Shown here: piece by piece, positions 8,996 to 18,219 of the stretch | How positions within the stretch are numbered: position 1 is the stretch's first letter | How the letters are laid out: each line of letters opens with the position of its first letter | Assembly: GCA_029861535.1 (NCBI GenBank) | Contig: JAOTZC010000015.1 | Coordinates: forward strand, 1 to 55,179 | Direction: 5' to 3' | Length of the DNA stretch: 55,179 nucleotides | Origin: Gammaproteobacteria bacterium | Lineage (GTDB): Bacteria > Pseudomonadota > Gammaproteobacteria > Steroidobacterales > Woeseiaceae | Notes under the pieces: generated by a model | Databases searched by the model: none | What the model saw: only the letters and a program-made list of their open reading frames with translations | Told to the model about the DNA's origin: nothing | Position numbers and translations under genes: made by a program

Positions 8996-10384
8996 ATGGC
9001 CGCAATCGAAAAAACCGTCAACCAGCTGGGACGATCTCGCGAGGACTGGCAGGAACTCGATAAAGAGCACCACCTGCATCCGTTTACGGATCACAAAGAT
9101 CTACACAAGAAGCGCTCACGAATCATCTCGCGCGCCGCAGGCAATTATATTTTTGACGCAGACGGGAACAAGATTCTGGATGGAATGTCCGGTCTATGGT
9201 GTGTCAATGTCGGTTACGGCCGTGAGGAGTTGGTTGAGGCGGCAGCGGCACAAATGCGTGAACTGCCGTATTACAACAATTTCTTTCAGTGTTCGCATCC
9301 GCCGGCGATCGAGCTGGCATCGATGCTACGAGACGTCAGCCAACCACAATTCAATCGCGTGTTTTTTGCAGGTTCGGGCTCCGAGTCGAATGACACGATC
9401 ATTCGCATGGTGCATCGCTACTGGGATCTGATGGACCAACCCGAGCGGCACACAATCATTAGTCGCAAGAACGCCTATCATGGCTCGACGGTTGCTGCGG
9501 CTAGCCTTGGCGGCATGAAACCGATGCATGATCAAACGATCATGTTGCCGGATATCGTTCATGTGGATCAGCCGTACTGGTTCGGTAGCGACCAGAGCCT
9601 GACGCCGGACGAGTTTGGTCTCGCCACGGCGAAGCAGCTCGAACAAACAATCAATGACATCGGCGCTGACAAAGTTGCCGCATTTATCGGTGAACCTGTG
9701 CAAGGCGCAGGAGGCGTCATCATTCCGCCGGCGACGTATTGGCCGGAAGTGCAAAAAATTTGCGATGAGTATGGCGTCTTGTTGATATCAGATGAAGTAA
9801 TCACAGGCTTTGGTCGGCTGGGCGAGTGGTTCGGCGCTGACTACTTCGGGACACAACCTGATTTCATGCCGTTTGCCAAGGGTGTTACGTCGGGCTACCT
9901 ACCGCTTGGTGGTGTGCTCGTTAGCAATCAGGTCGCCACGGTCTTGATCGATAAAGGCGGCGAGTTCTACCACGGTTATACCTATTCCGGTCATCCAGCC
10001 TCGTGCGCCGTGGCAATCGCCAACCTGACAATCATCGAGCGCGAGGGCCTGGTTGAACGCATTCGAGACGATATTGGCCCGTATCTGCAGCAACGCTGGC
10101 AAACGCTGGCCGAACATCCGCTGGTCGGTGAGACGCGCATGGTTGGACTGATGGGCGCACTCGAACTTGTAAAGAACAAGGAGCCGATAGAGCGATTCGA
10201 TTCTAAGCAGGGTGTCGGTTCGCTGTGCCGCGATAGACTCATCGACAACGGCCTGGTGATGCGTGCTGTTGGGGATTCGATTGTCTGTGCACCGCCGTTT
10301 ACATTGTCATACTCGGAAGCTGATGAGTTAATAGAAAAGTCCTGGAAGTGCCTCGACCTGACGTATAAGGCGCTTAACGCCTAG
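8996..10384 (+). CDS. spuC: Class III aminotransferase, putrescine/polyamine:pyruvate aminotransferase (SpuC-like)
   Basis: 462-residue PLP enzyme. The N-terminal HLHPFTDHKDLHKK segment, SGLWCVNVGYGREELVEAA, GSGSESNDTIIRM (cofactor phosphate region), ISDEVITGFGRLGEWFG and the PLP lysine in PFAKGVTSGYLPLG (Lys295) identify the omega-aminotransferase subgroup that includes SpuC. It would transfer an amino group from putrescine or a related amine to pyruvate, giving an alternative to the gamma-glutamyl route. The ATG at 8996 follows AGGGTG at about the right distance. The 125 bases before it hold no gene, so it could have its own promoter. Confidence 0.85.
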   Translation: MAAIEKTVNQLGRSREDWQELDKEHHLHPFTDHKDLHKKRSRIISRAAGNYIFDADGNKILDGMSGLWCVNVGYGREELVEAAAAQMRELPYYNNFFQCSHPPAIELASMLRDVSQPQFNRVFFAGSGSESNDTIIRMVHRYWDLMDQPERHTIISRKNAYHGSTVAAASLGGMKPMHDQTIMLPDIVHVDQPYWFGSDQSLTPDEFGLATAKQLEQTINDIGADKVAAFIGEPVQGAGGVIIPPATYWPEVQKICDEYGVLLISDEVITGFGRLGEWFGADYFGTQPDFMPFAKGVTSGYLPLGGVLVSNQVATVLIDKGGEFYHGYTYSGHPASCAVAIANLTIIEREGLVERIRDDIGPYLQQRWQTLAEHPLVGETRMVGLMGALELVKNKEPIERFDSKQGVGSLCRDRLIDNGLVMRAVGDSIVCAPPFTLSYSEADELIEKSWKCLDLTYKALNA

Positions 10385-10417
10385 GTCGCCAGCCAGGCCA
10401 CACGAGAGACGAACTGT

Positions 10418-11365
10418 ATGGACAAAGACGGTAACGACTGGGCGCTGGTACGCGATAGTCTTTACGGAACTTCACCGGAGCCGACGTATGGTGGCATCAC
10501 ATCGTTCATGCGCCGTACGTACAGCAAAGATTTTGCCAACGTCGACGTCGCCGTAACCGGCATTCCTTTCGATACCGCGACGACAAATCGACCCGGAGCG
10601 CGTTTTGGCCCGCGTTCGATACGTGCTGCGTCGACGATCATGGCCTGGGAGCGACCATACGGCATGGAGTTCGATCCTTTCGACAAGCTTGCCGTTGTCG
10701 ATAGCGGCGACTGCTTTTTCGACTTCGGCGGACCGGCCGATGTGCCTGCCAAAATCGAAAAACACGCTTTCGGCATTATCGATCAGGGCCCGGGGCTGTT
10801 GTCGCTTGGTGGCGATCATTTCATCGCTTATCCGCTGTTGAAAGCACACGCGAAGAAGTTCGGCAAACCACTCACGTTGCTGCACTTTGACGCACACAGC
10901 GACACATGGAAGGATCGCGACGATCGCATCGATCACGGTACGATGTTTTTTTGGGCTGCAACCTACGGGCTCATCGAGCCGAAGACGTCGGTGCAGATCG
11001 GACTGCGCACGACCAATCCAGACACGTTGGGATTCAACATCGTTGACGCACCGTGGGTGCATGACAACGGCATTGATGCAGTGATCGACAAGACCCGGTC
11101 GATCATTGGCGACAATCCGGTGTACCTGACGTTCGATATCGACTGTCTCGATCCGTGTTATGCACCAGGTACCGGAACGCCGGTTTGTGGTGGCCTGACG
11201 ACGCACCAGGCCATGTCGATACTGCGTGGGCTGAAAGGCATCAATATCGTTGGCATGGACATCGCTGAAGTCGCGCCACAGTACGACGTCGGCGAGATTA
11301 CGTCGCTGGCAGCGTCACATCTTGCTATGGAAATGTTGTATCTGTATGCCTGCCGGCCGTCGTAG
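10418..11365 (+). CDS. speB: Agmatinase (ureohydrolase family)
   Basis: 315-residue arginase/agmatinase-fold enzyme hydrolysing agmatine (or a related guanidino compound) to putrescine and urea. All binuclear manganese ligands can be seen: GGDH (His134), HFDAHSDT (Asp158, His160, Asp162) and TFDIDCLDP (Asp240, Asp242), and the family ending motif YAPGTGTPVCGGL. It sits 33 bases after the aminotransferase and 13 bases before the PuuB-like oxidase, so it would feed putrescine to its neighbours. Guanidinobutyrase is an alternative with the same motifs; it would yield GABA, also consistent with the context. Confidence 0.9.
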   Translation: MDKDGNDWALVRDSLYGTSPEPTYGGITSFMRRTYSKDFANVDVAVTGIPFDTATTNRPGARFGPRSIRAASTIMAWERPYGMEFDPFDKLAVVDSGDCFFDFGGPADVPAKIEKHAFGIIDQGPGLLSLGGDHFIAYPLLKAHAKKFGKPLTLLHFDAHSDTWKDRDDRIDHGTMFFWAATYGLIEPKTSVQIGLRTTNPDTLGFNIVDAPWVHDNGIDAVIDKTRSIIGDNPVYLTFDIDCLDPCYAPGTGTPVCGGLTTHQAMSILRGLKGINIVGMDIAEVAPQYDVGEITSLAASHLAMEMLYLYACRPS

Positions 11366-11378
11366 ATTTTTTTTACGC

Positions 11379-12656
11379 ATGCACGACACACGCGAGCACA
11401 CCAACTCTTATTATGCGGCGACGCGCGAGCGCATCGAATTTCCCGTGCTTCGCGGCGAGCAACGTGCCGATATCGTCATCGTTGGCGGTGGATTTACCGG
11501 TGTTTCGGCGGCCCTTTACCTGCAGGAGCGCGGCTACAAAGTCGCGCTACTCGAAGCGAACCGTATTGGCTGGGGTGCAAGCGGTCGCAATGGTGGACAG
11601 CTCATCGATGGCTTCGTCAACGAGGACAAAATCGAAAAGCGTTTTGGTTCGGATGCTGGAGAAATGGCGTACCGGATGGGGCTCGAGAGTCGCGAGATCG
11701 TCGTCGAGCGAGTCGAACGATATGCGATCGACTGCAATCTGAAGTTCGGCTTCCTCGACCTGGCGTTGAAGCAAAGTGACGTCGACGATTTTGAAGCGCA
11801 GGTGGCGCAAAAACGTCGCAAGAACTATCCGCATACTGTCGAGTTAATCGAAAAATCGCGTATGCCCGAGTTTGTCGGCTCGGACAAGTATGTTGGTGGG
11901 CTTGTCAACGCGGGCAATGGTCATCTTCATCCGCTGAACCTCTGTATCGGTGAAGTGCGAGCGGCGGCACAACAAGGTGCGCAAGTATTCGAGCAGTCGC
12001 GTGTTACAAAAATTCGTCATGGCGCAAAACCGCGCGTCGATACGAGTATCGGGTCGATTCGGGCGGATAAGATAATTCTGGCGGGAAATGCTTATCTCGG
12101 TGACGCTGAGCCGAGACTTCGCAGCTCCATTATTCCCGCCGGCAGTTACATTATCGCGACTGAAGCTTTGCCGCGCGAATTGGCCAACGAATTATTGCCC
12201 AAAGATTCCGCGTGCTGCGATCAGCGTGTGGCACTCGACTACTTCCGCCTGTCTGCCGATAATCGCCTGTTGTTCGGTGGCTTGTGTAACTACTCAGGCC
12301 GGAAACCGAAAGACATCAGCGCCGTGCTGCAGCCAAAAATGATCAGCGTATTCCCGCAGTTAGAGGATGTTCGAATTGATTACGAGTGGGGTGGCTATAT
12401 TGCGATTAGCATAAATCGAATCCCACAGTTTGGACGCATTGAAGGCAACACCTATTTCGCGCAGGGGTATTCGGGCCACGGTGTCGCGCCCACGCATCTT
12501 GCCGGCAAGATGCTGGCCGACGTCGTCTGCGGTGACTCCGAACAGTTCGATGTATTTGCCCGCGTCCGCCATCTGAAATTGCCCGGCGGCCGCTGGTTTG
12601 CGAACCCGGCATTGGCGCTCGGTATGATGTATTACAGAATTAGGGAGGTGCTGTGA
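11379..12656 (+). CDS. puuB: FAD-dependent gamma-glutamylputrescine oxidase-like oxidoreductase
   Basis: 425-residue DAO-family flavoprotein. The dinucleotide-binding motif DIVIVGGGFTGVSAALYLQ lies at about residues 31-50, followed by IGWGASGRNGGQL, characteristic of PuuB/OrdL enzymes. Expected reaction: oxidation of gamma-glutamylputrescine to the aldehyde with release of ammonia and peroxide. An upstream in-frame ATG at 11250 would overlap speB by over 110 bases; ATG 11379 is chosen because it begins the family-typical N-terminus (the segment SYYAATRER) and lies 13 bases after the speB stop. Last gene of the polyamine run; no PuuC-type aldehyde dehydrogenase follows. Confidence 0.88.
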   Translation: MHDTREHTNSYYAATRERIEFPVLRGEQRADIVIVGGGFTGVSAALYLQERGYKVALLEANRIGWGASGRNGGQLIDGFVNEDKIEKRFGSDAGEMAYRMGLESREIVVERVERYAIDCNLKFGFLDLALKQSDVDDFEAQVAQKRRKNYPHTVELIEKSRMPEFVGSDKYVGGLVNAGNGHLHPLNLCIGEVRAAAQQGAQVFEQSRVTKIRHGAKPRVDTSIGSIRADKIILAGNAYLGDAEPRLRSSIIPAGSYIIATEALPRELANELLPKDSACCDQRVALDYFRLSADNRLLFGGLCNYSGRKPKDISAVLQPKMISVFPQLEDVRIDYEWGGYIAISINRIPQFGRIEGNTYFAQGYSGHGVAPTHLAGKMLADVVCGDSEQFDVFARVRHLKLPGGRWFANPALALGMMYYRIREVL

Positions 12657-12729
12657 AGACCGGTGTGTGGATATCCCGTTCACTCGAGGAAACTCGATCG
12701 AGACACCCATACGCTTGTCTGCGTAAACC

Positions 12730-13065
12730 TCATGCTAATTTGTCGATCGCGCCGGCGTAATCGCTTTTCGGCCGGACGCCGACAAACGTCTCTACGACTT
12801 GTCCCTTGTCGAAAAGAATAACCGTCGGGATCGATCGAATTCCGTATTGCGCCGCCACTTGCTGATTGGCATCGACGTCAATTTTCGCAATCTTGGCTTT
12901 GCCATCAAAATCTGCCGCCAGCGTATGGATGACCGGTCCGAGCGCACGACACGGCGCACACCACTCCGCCCAGAAATCGACCAGAACCGGTTGTTCCGAT
13001 TGCAAGACCTGCTCACTAAAATCCTTGTCCGTAATGGCTATCGGATGCGTTGCTGTTTGGTTCAT
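12730..13065 (-). CDS. trxA: Thioredoxin
   Basis: 111-residue cytoplasmic thioredoxin with active site WAEWCAPCR (Cys36, Cys39; the common CGPC is here CAPC), the cis-proline region RSIPTVILF, and the usual length for TrxA. It reduces disulfides using thioredoxin reductase. The ATG at 13065 has a textbook Shine-Dalgarno (AAGGAGAACG). It is a single-gene unit facing puuB, with 73 bases between the two stops. The GP to AP change in the active site is frequent in bacterial thioredoxins and may alter redox potential slightly. Confidence 0.95.
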   Translation of the reverse strand: MNQTATHPIAITDKDFSEQVLQSEQPVLVDFWAEWCAPCRALGPVIHTLAADFDGKAKIAKIDVDANQQVAAQYGIRSIPTVILFDKGQVVETFVGVRPKSDYAGAIDKLA

Positions 13066-13168
13066 AATCGTTCTCCTTGATGCCGGTTCGAGGACCGGGT
13101 GTTCTCAACCAGGCTCTCCGATGTAGGACCTTACGCGGCCCTTTCAAGCATTGGACCCTCGGTTCAGA

Positions 13169-13196
13169 GTGACAATCTAGATCGTTTTAATATACG
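13169..13196 (+). promoter_or_regulatory. Possible sigma-70 promoter for xdhC
   Basis: GTGACA (13169-13174) and TATACG (13191-13196) are separated by 16 bases and end 20 bases before the xdhC ATG. Matches to consensus are partial, so this is a suggestion only. Confidence 0.28.
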
Positions 13197-13216
13197 GGTA
13201 TTCCCGAAAGGCCTAA

Positions 13217-14275
13217 ATGCACTATCGCAGACTGATCGAATTTTTCGAGTCTCGCCGTCAAAATCGGCAGCCAATGGTGCTTGCGACGGTAATCGAAACT
13301 TGTGGCTCGACCTACAGCAAGCCGGGTGCTTGCATGCTGATTGATCAAAACGGGATATTTAAAGGCATGCTTTCGGGTGGCTGCCTCGAAGGTGACCTGG
13401 CCATTCGCGCGCGGCAGGTCATCGAATCTGGCAGGCCGCAAATCGTGTCATACGACTTGTCCGACGATAACGATGAACTTTGGGGTCTGGGTGTCGGCTG
13501 TGACGGGCTGATGCGTGTGTTTCTACAGCCGCTGACGGATGGCAATAGCTATGAGCCCTTTGTGGCGCTTGTTGACGTTCTATCAGGGACCGAGCGCGGG
13601 ATCATGGCCATTGTCGTTAGCTCAGATGTGGATAGGATTGCAGCAGGTGCAAGCCTCGTCCAAACACTGGATTCGTCGCGGAGTTTTGGCCTCGATGCCG
13701 ATGTCATTGAACTCATACGGACGAAGTATGAGGAGTTACTTACGATGCACGACGCGGGACAGAGCAAGTTGGCGTTGTCAGGCGGCGAGATTTTCGTTTT
13801 TTATTCGGTGGTCGCTCCGGTACCGCGGATCTTGATTCTCGGTGCCGGGCTTGATGCAGAACCGGTAATCTCGTTCGCGGCGGAGCTGGGGTGGCGCTGT
13901 ACGGTTGTTGATCATCGGCCGGCGAATATCGACAACAACGAATTCGCAGCTGCCGAGCAAAAACTTTGTTGTCCCGCAGAGGAAGTCTCTACAGCGCTGG
14001 ATCTTGATCTCTACGATATGGCGGTCGTCATGAGTCATCATATTGCGAGCGACCGTAGCTACCTGCGGCAGCTCGCCGATACCGACATTGCGTACATAGG
14101 CTTGCTGGGTCCAGAAGGGCGCCGGCAAAGATTATTTGAAGAGCTTGGGGACGTAGCCACGAATCTAGTCGACCGTGTGCATGGCCCTGCTGGGATCGAT
14201 CTGGGTGGCCAAGGGCCGGCCGCAATTGCACTGTCTATTGCTGCCGAAATGCAAAGAGTATTGGCGGGCCGCTGA
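13217..14275 (+). CDS. xdhC: XdhC/CoxI family molybdenum cofactor insertion protein
   Basis: 352-residue protein with both XdhC domains: an N-terminal part with the signature GSTYSKPGACMLI and GMLSGGCLEGDL (about residues 30-65), and a C-terminal Rossmann-like part with ILILGAGLDAEPV and VDHRPAN (about 195-240). Known members bind molybdenum cofactor, help its sulfuration and load it into xanthine dehydrogenase-type enzymes. No such enzyme is in the window, but a MocA-like transferase (28074-28682) and the moa operon are within 15 kb. It is convergent with the TetR gene; one base separates the stops. Confidence 0.88.
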   Translation: MHYRRLIEFFESRRQNRQPMVLATVIETCGSTYSKPGACMLIDQNGIFKGMLSGGCLEGDLAIRARQVIESGRPQIVSYDLSDDNDELWGLGVGCDGLMRVFLQPLTDGNSYEPFVALVDVLSGTERGIMAIVVSSDVDRIAAGASLVQTLDSSRSFGLDADVIELIRTKYEELLTMHDAGQSKLALSGGEIFVFYSVVAPVPRILILGAGLDAEPVISFAAELGWRCTVVDHRPANIDNNEFAAAEQKLCCPAEEVSTALDLDLYDMAVVMSHHIASDRSYLRQLADTDIAYIGLLGPEGRRQRLFEELGDVATNLVDRVHGPAGIDLGGQGPAAIALSIAAEMQRVLAGR

Positions 14276-14276
14276 G

Positions 14277-14936
14277 TCAGCCGCGCTGTTCTCCGCCAAA
14301 AAAGCAACGAATGATTAGGTCCGAAAGCTCGTCGAGCGCGCCGTCGGCGTCGAAATCAATACCGCTGGTATCTTTAATCTCGAGCGACAAGGCAAGCAGT
14401 CCGCCGGCGGTTACACGAATCATATTAAACAACAACGCCGGGTTTCCGGCCGGCGCGATGCCGACTTTCTGCAGATCTTCGATATAGCCTACGACCTCTT
14501 CAAAAATTGGACGGAGATGATTCTCGACCAGCCAGTCCAGTCGATCGCTTGGATGGCTCGATTCCTGCAGGATAATCTTGTGCAGTGCAGGCTGTTTGTA
14601 CGAGTAGCGAACGTAAGTGCGAATAAAGGTTTCCGCGCGAAGACGCGGATTCAATTGCGGCACATCCGCAATCGCCGTGACCAATGCGCCAGTGAAGTCA
14701 CGAAAGATACGATCAGTGGCAGCGCGCCACAGTTGTTTCTTGTTCTTGAAATGATAGGTGATTAACGGATGGTGTACACCAGCACGATCAGCAATGTCGC
14801 GCGTCGACGTGCCTTTGAAGCCGTTTTCAGAAAATGCTTCGGTCGCGGCATCAAGCAGTTTATGCTGTGTAACGATTGAGCGTTGTTGTTGTTTTCGAAC
14901 GGGTCCGCTGTCGCCGACAACTGCTTGTTCAGGCAC
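14277..14936 (-). CDS. TetR family transcriptional regulator
   Basis: 219-residue repressor with an N-terminal TetR helix-turn-helix (about residues 22-68; FKGTSTRDIADRAGVHHPLI then TYHFKNKKQLW), followed by an all-helical ligand domain. The start is GTG 14936, preceded by GGGGAA at a suitable distance. The C-terminal domain (ESSHPSDRLDWLVENHLRP) resembles CerR/YbiH-type TetR_C domains. It lies after the TonB-like gene on the same strand; the nearest divergent gene is none, so its target cannot be inferred from position. Confidence 0.9.
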   Translation of the reverse strand: MPEQAVVGDSGPVRKQQQRSIVTQHKLLDAATEAFSENGFKGTSTRDIADRAGVHHPLITYHFKNKKQLWRAATDRIFRDFTGALVTAIADVPQLNPRLRAETFIRTYVRYSYKQPALHKIILQESSHPSDRLDWLVENHLRPIFEEVVGYIEDLQKVGIAPAGNPALLFNMIRVTAGGLLALSLEIKDTSGIDFDADGALDELSDLIIRCFFGGEQRG

Positions 14937-15046
14937 GTTTTATTCCCCAGACGCTCCTTAAGACGAGTTTAGACTAACGAGAAAAAGCGTCGTAGTCCAT
15001 TGCCGCATTAGTGACGCGACAAAAGTCCGGGATTACAGCAAGAGAC

Positions 15047-18000
15047 TCATTCGATCGCAAACATCATCCGAACGGCGGCGCGTTTCTCGGTAAGTTCGCC
15101 GTTTTCGATAACTGGTTCGAATTCCCAATTTTCGACCGCGCGAGTTGCCGCGTTGACAAATACGTCACCGGGATTTGACTCGGCAATTTCGATGTCCTTA
15201 GTCGAGCCATCGACCGCGACGGTGAACATGACGTCGACCCAGCCGGAAAGATTGCGACGTTCGGCGGCGCGTGGATATTTCGGCGCGACGTATTTTGTAC
15301 GGGTTAGCGCACTGACGGCGATCGGCGCGGCTGACATGGGCCGTAAGGGTTCTGCCACGTCATCGACAATCGCGTTGCCGGTAAATTGGTCGGCCGGTGC
15401 TCTGTTGGCCAGAGTTTCGTCGGAAAATGATTCGTCGGCCAGCGACAAGCTTAAGGCCTCCTCGACCGGCGCATCGGTCACGGCCAAGACCTCCGGTTCA
15501 ATATCGTCCGTTTGCTCCGCGACGGCGTCGGCGACAACTTCGGCGGCGGGTTTAGCGACAGCGGCCGCGGCTGCCGCCCGGCGTTGCTCCTCGGCTTTCT
15601 GAAGATCGGCCAGACGCTCGGCTTCCGCGCGTGCAGCTGCCTGGCTTGCCTCTTGGCGACGACGTTGATCGTTGGCAATACGTTGACGAGCATCCGTCAC
15701 TGCCTGCGTTGCCGCGGCGACTTCCTCGCTCGTTGGGTCAAGGCGGCGGGCTTCGTTGAGCAGGCCCTCCGCCTGATCGAAACGGCCCCCGTCTATTTGT
15801 GTTCGTGCCTGCAAGACCAGCTTGCTGGCGATAACCGTCAGGCCCTGCAGAGCCGCGGTATTGTCCGGATCGTTCGACAGAACGAGTTCGTATAGGTAGC
15901 TTGCGTTGTCATTTGGCGGCGAGATCAAATTCCCTAGATCCAGACTTGCAGCCGCCTGCGCGAGAACGTCGTCAACACGCTGTGCGCTGCGAGTGGCCGA
16001 TAATTCGTCTGTGACTGCGTCGATTTCGGTTGTGTCCGCAACGTTTAGTGCGCTCGCGGCCCTTAGCGCGTTCGTCGCGTCCTGGAATCGATTTGCACGA
16101 ATTGCTACGCGCGCATCGTCGAGATGATCGCGAAGTTGCATTTGCGAAAGCTGTGCCGAGAGAAATGGCAGGCGCGCATTGTCAGCATCAACCAGTCTGA
16201 CGCGGGCGAGCGCCGCGACCGCATCTTCAGTACGGCGTTCTAGCATCGCGGTCTCAGCCATTGCGAAAGCTTCATCGAGTACCGATGCAAGCTCTGCTTC
16301 GATAGTTTTGTTTTCGGGCGATAAAGCGGCCGCCGCAGCAAATAGCTCAATCGCATTGTTGCCACTCGGATAAAAGATTTGTCCGGCGTCGCGAGCGAGA
16401 CGTGCTTCGTCAAGCAATTCATCGGCTGAGAGGTCTTGAGCGGCCTCCGGGACAGCCGGCGCATCGACGACGAGATCTTCCTCAGTGGTCGAGCTCTGCG
16501 TGACGGTGGACTCATCGCCCGGTACTACGTCGTTAACAGCATCATTCGTACCCGCATACATCCAGAGACCGGCGGCGACGATTGCGATGACAACAACTGC
16601 GCCGATGCCGAGGATTTTCGGAATTTTGAACAACGAGCCACCGGCGCTGGCACTAACGTCAAGCGACATCGGCGGCATCATGTCTGCGTCGGCCGTGACG
16701 GTTTCTTCATCCTTCGCCGTCGAGAACTTCTTGGTAACTTTCTCGACGATGCCGGTCATTGTCTGAGTGAAGCTCGATTCGTCACCATCGAACGGTATCG
16801 ATAGACCGTCGTCGGCTGAAATGACCAGTGGTTCGGGATTCGGTACAGGCTCCGGCTTGACCTTCGGCGCCGGCCTCTCTGGTGGTTGCGGCACAATGTC
16901 CGTGGCTGATATCGATTCCGGTTTCGGCGTCGGCTTCGGCCTCGACGTTGGCTTCGGCGTCGTTTTTGGTGCTGGCTTCGGTTTCGATTTCGTCACCGCC
17001 GCCGGTTTCGCCGCCGGTTTCGCGACCGGTTTCGCGGCGGGTTTCGATTTTGGTTTTGGTTTCGGTTTGGCAACTGGCGTGGCGGCCGCCTCGGCCGACG
17101 CCGTCACTTTGAACGCCGAGTCCGGGGCCTCAATGTGGTGTTTGACGGATGCTTCGACTGCGAGTCGTGCGCGGCCTGGGGAGACCGGCTTCAAAAGAAA
17201 ACGATACACCTTGCCGCGATTAATCAGATCCATCAGCATCTCGCCGTCATCGCGTCGGCCGGCAACAATACTGACAAGGCGTTCTTTTCGCTTGCGAAGG
17301 TGCAGAGTTAGCTTTTCGACCTTTTCGCCAACCATCGCGGCGTCAACAACGGCGACACCGATCTTGTGCTTCGCGAGTGCTTGTTCTGCTTGCCCCAGGG
17401 TGTTGGCATAACGCACATTGTGCATGCCACGAGACGATTCTTTTACCGTGGCAAGAAATTCCTGATCTTTCGTTAGCACAAGGATGTCAACCGCATGCGA
17501 TCCTGCCGCTTGCGCAGCGGAGACTTTTTTCGGGTCCAGTACCGGCAGCGCGCCGGTGCCATCGCTGATAATTGTGGAACCGTTTTCGGACGTCTCCATG
17601 ACGATATGTTCGGATACTGGTTCGTCGGGATTCGCAGCCGTGTCGTTCGCCGATTCCGCGAGCGCGAGCAGCCGCATCTGACGTGTCGCATCATCGATCA
17701 ATTTGACCAAGTCGTCGCCAGATATTCCGCCGCGAACGACCTGAAAGACTTCTTTTTCGCCGACCAGGGCCTCTAGACCTTGCTCGTTGTTGCCGGCGAG
17801 CAGGATGCCAATAGTTTCAGGTGAGCGTTTTTTGGCTTCGCGCAGCGCCTCGACGCCGCTCATGCCTGGCAGGTCTTGTTCCGAAATAATGACGTGAATC
17901 GGCGTCTCGCCGAGAGTATTCAGGGCTTCAGTACCACTGGAGGCACAGTGGACTGTATAACGATCGTCGATCCCAGCGCTGAGGTTGTCCAGGGTGCTCT

Positions 18001-18049
18001 GTTCGCTATGTAGTATCAGTACCTGTGTCTTGATTGAGTCCAGCGCCAC
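15047..18049 (-). CDS. Receiver-receiver-membrane-TPR-TonB hybrid protein
   Basis: 1000 residues from GTG 18049 (GGAGAA upstream). Order: receiver-like domain 1 (about 7-125), where the phospho-acceptor position is Glu57 (VIISEQDLPGMSG) and the acidic pair is replaced by HSE; receiver-like domain 2 (about 187-305), which keeps Asp236 and Lys287 (RFLLKPVSPGRA); a Lys/Pro-rich linker (326-408); one membrane segment (476-500); TPR-like helical repeats (about 540-785); a charged coiled coil (786-830); and a C-terminal TonB domain (about 912-1000; YPRAAERRNLSGWVDVMF). In ordinary TonB the membrane anchor is N-terminal and the Pro-rich linker is periplasmic; here the linker precedes the anchor, so the receivers and linker should be cytoplasmic and TPR plus TonB periplasmic. 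Partners such as ExbB/ExbD or a sensor kinase are not adjacent. Function is unknown; domain calls are by eye. Confidence 0.85.
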   Translation of the reverse strand: MALDSIKTQVLILHSEQSTLDNLSAGIDDRYTVHCASSGTEALNTLGETPIHVIISEQDLPGMSGVEALREAKKRSPETIGILLAGNNEQGLEALVGEKEVFQVVRGGISGDDLVKLIDDATRQMRLLALAESANDTAANPDEPVSEHIVMETSENGSTIISDGTGALPVLDPKKVSAAQAAGSHAVDILVLTKDQEFLATVKESSRGMHNVRYANTLGQAEQALAKHKIGVAVVDAAMVGEKVEKLTLHLRKRKERLVSIVAGRRDDGEMLMDLINRGKVYRFLLKPVSPGRARLAVEASVKHHIEAPDSAFKVTASAEAAATPVAKPKPKPKSKPAAKPVAKPAAKPAAVTKSKPKPAPKTTPKPTSRPKPTPKPESISATDIVPQPPERPAPKVKPEPVPNPEPLVISADDGLSIPFDGDESSFTQTMTGIVEKVTKKFSTAKDEETVTADADMMPPMSLDVSASAGGSLFKIPKILGIGAVVVIAIVAAGLWMYAGTNDAVNDVVPGDESTVTQSSTTEEDLVVDAPAVPEAAQDLSADELLDEARLARDAGQIFYPSGNNAIELFAAAAALSPENKTIEAELASVLDEAFAMAETAMLERRTEDAVAALARVRLVDADNARLPFLSAQLSQMQLRDHLDDARVAIRANRFQDATNALRAASALNVADTTEIDAVTDELSATRSAQRVDDVLAQAAASLDLGNLISPPNDNASYLYELVLSNDPDNTAALQGLTVIASKLVLQARTQIDGGRFDQAEGLLNEARRLDPTSEEVAAATQAVTDARQRIANDQRRRQEASQAAARAEAERLADLQKAEEQRRAAAAAAVAKPAAEVVADAVAEQTDDIEPEVLAVTDAPVEEALSLSLADESFSDETLANRAPADQFTGNAIVDDVAEPLRPMSAAPIAVSALTRTKYVAPKYPRAAERRNLSGWVDVMFTVAVDGSTKDIEIAESNPGDVFVNAATRAVENWEFEPVIENGELTEKRAAVRMMFAIE

Positions 18050-18140
18050 GCCGTTTTCTCCACGCGTTTTATGTCGAATACCTTACGCAATCCTTGCGTC
18101 TGGGCAGTATATCCTCGAGCTTACCGAGAATTGATAGTAG

Positions 18141-18174
18141 GCGCCGACAGAGTCACGAATCTGTGACACGGCGC
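18141..18174 (-). promoter_or_regulatory. Interrupted hairpin between thrS and the TonB-like gene
   Basis: GCGCC (18141-18145) pairs with GGCGC (18170-18174) and GTCAC (18152-18156) with GTGAC (18163-18167). There is no T-run on either side, so a Rho-independent terminator is unlikely. The rest of the 170-base gap shows nothing else clear. Confidence 0.3.
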
Positions 18175-18219
18175 ACAGTCAGAGTGCATCTCCCGTCACG
18201 TTTAGTTTGCAGCGACTTG

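Noticed and set aside
16767..17411. 214-codon Gly/Phe-rich open frame on the + strand
   Set aside because: It is the antisense of the Lys/Pro-rich linker and second receiver of the minus-strand TonB-like gene; composition and lack of any ribosome site mark it as a shadow.
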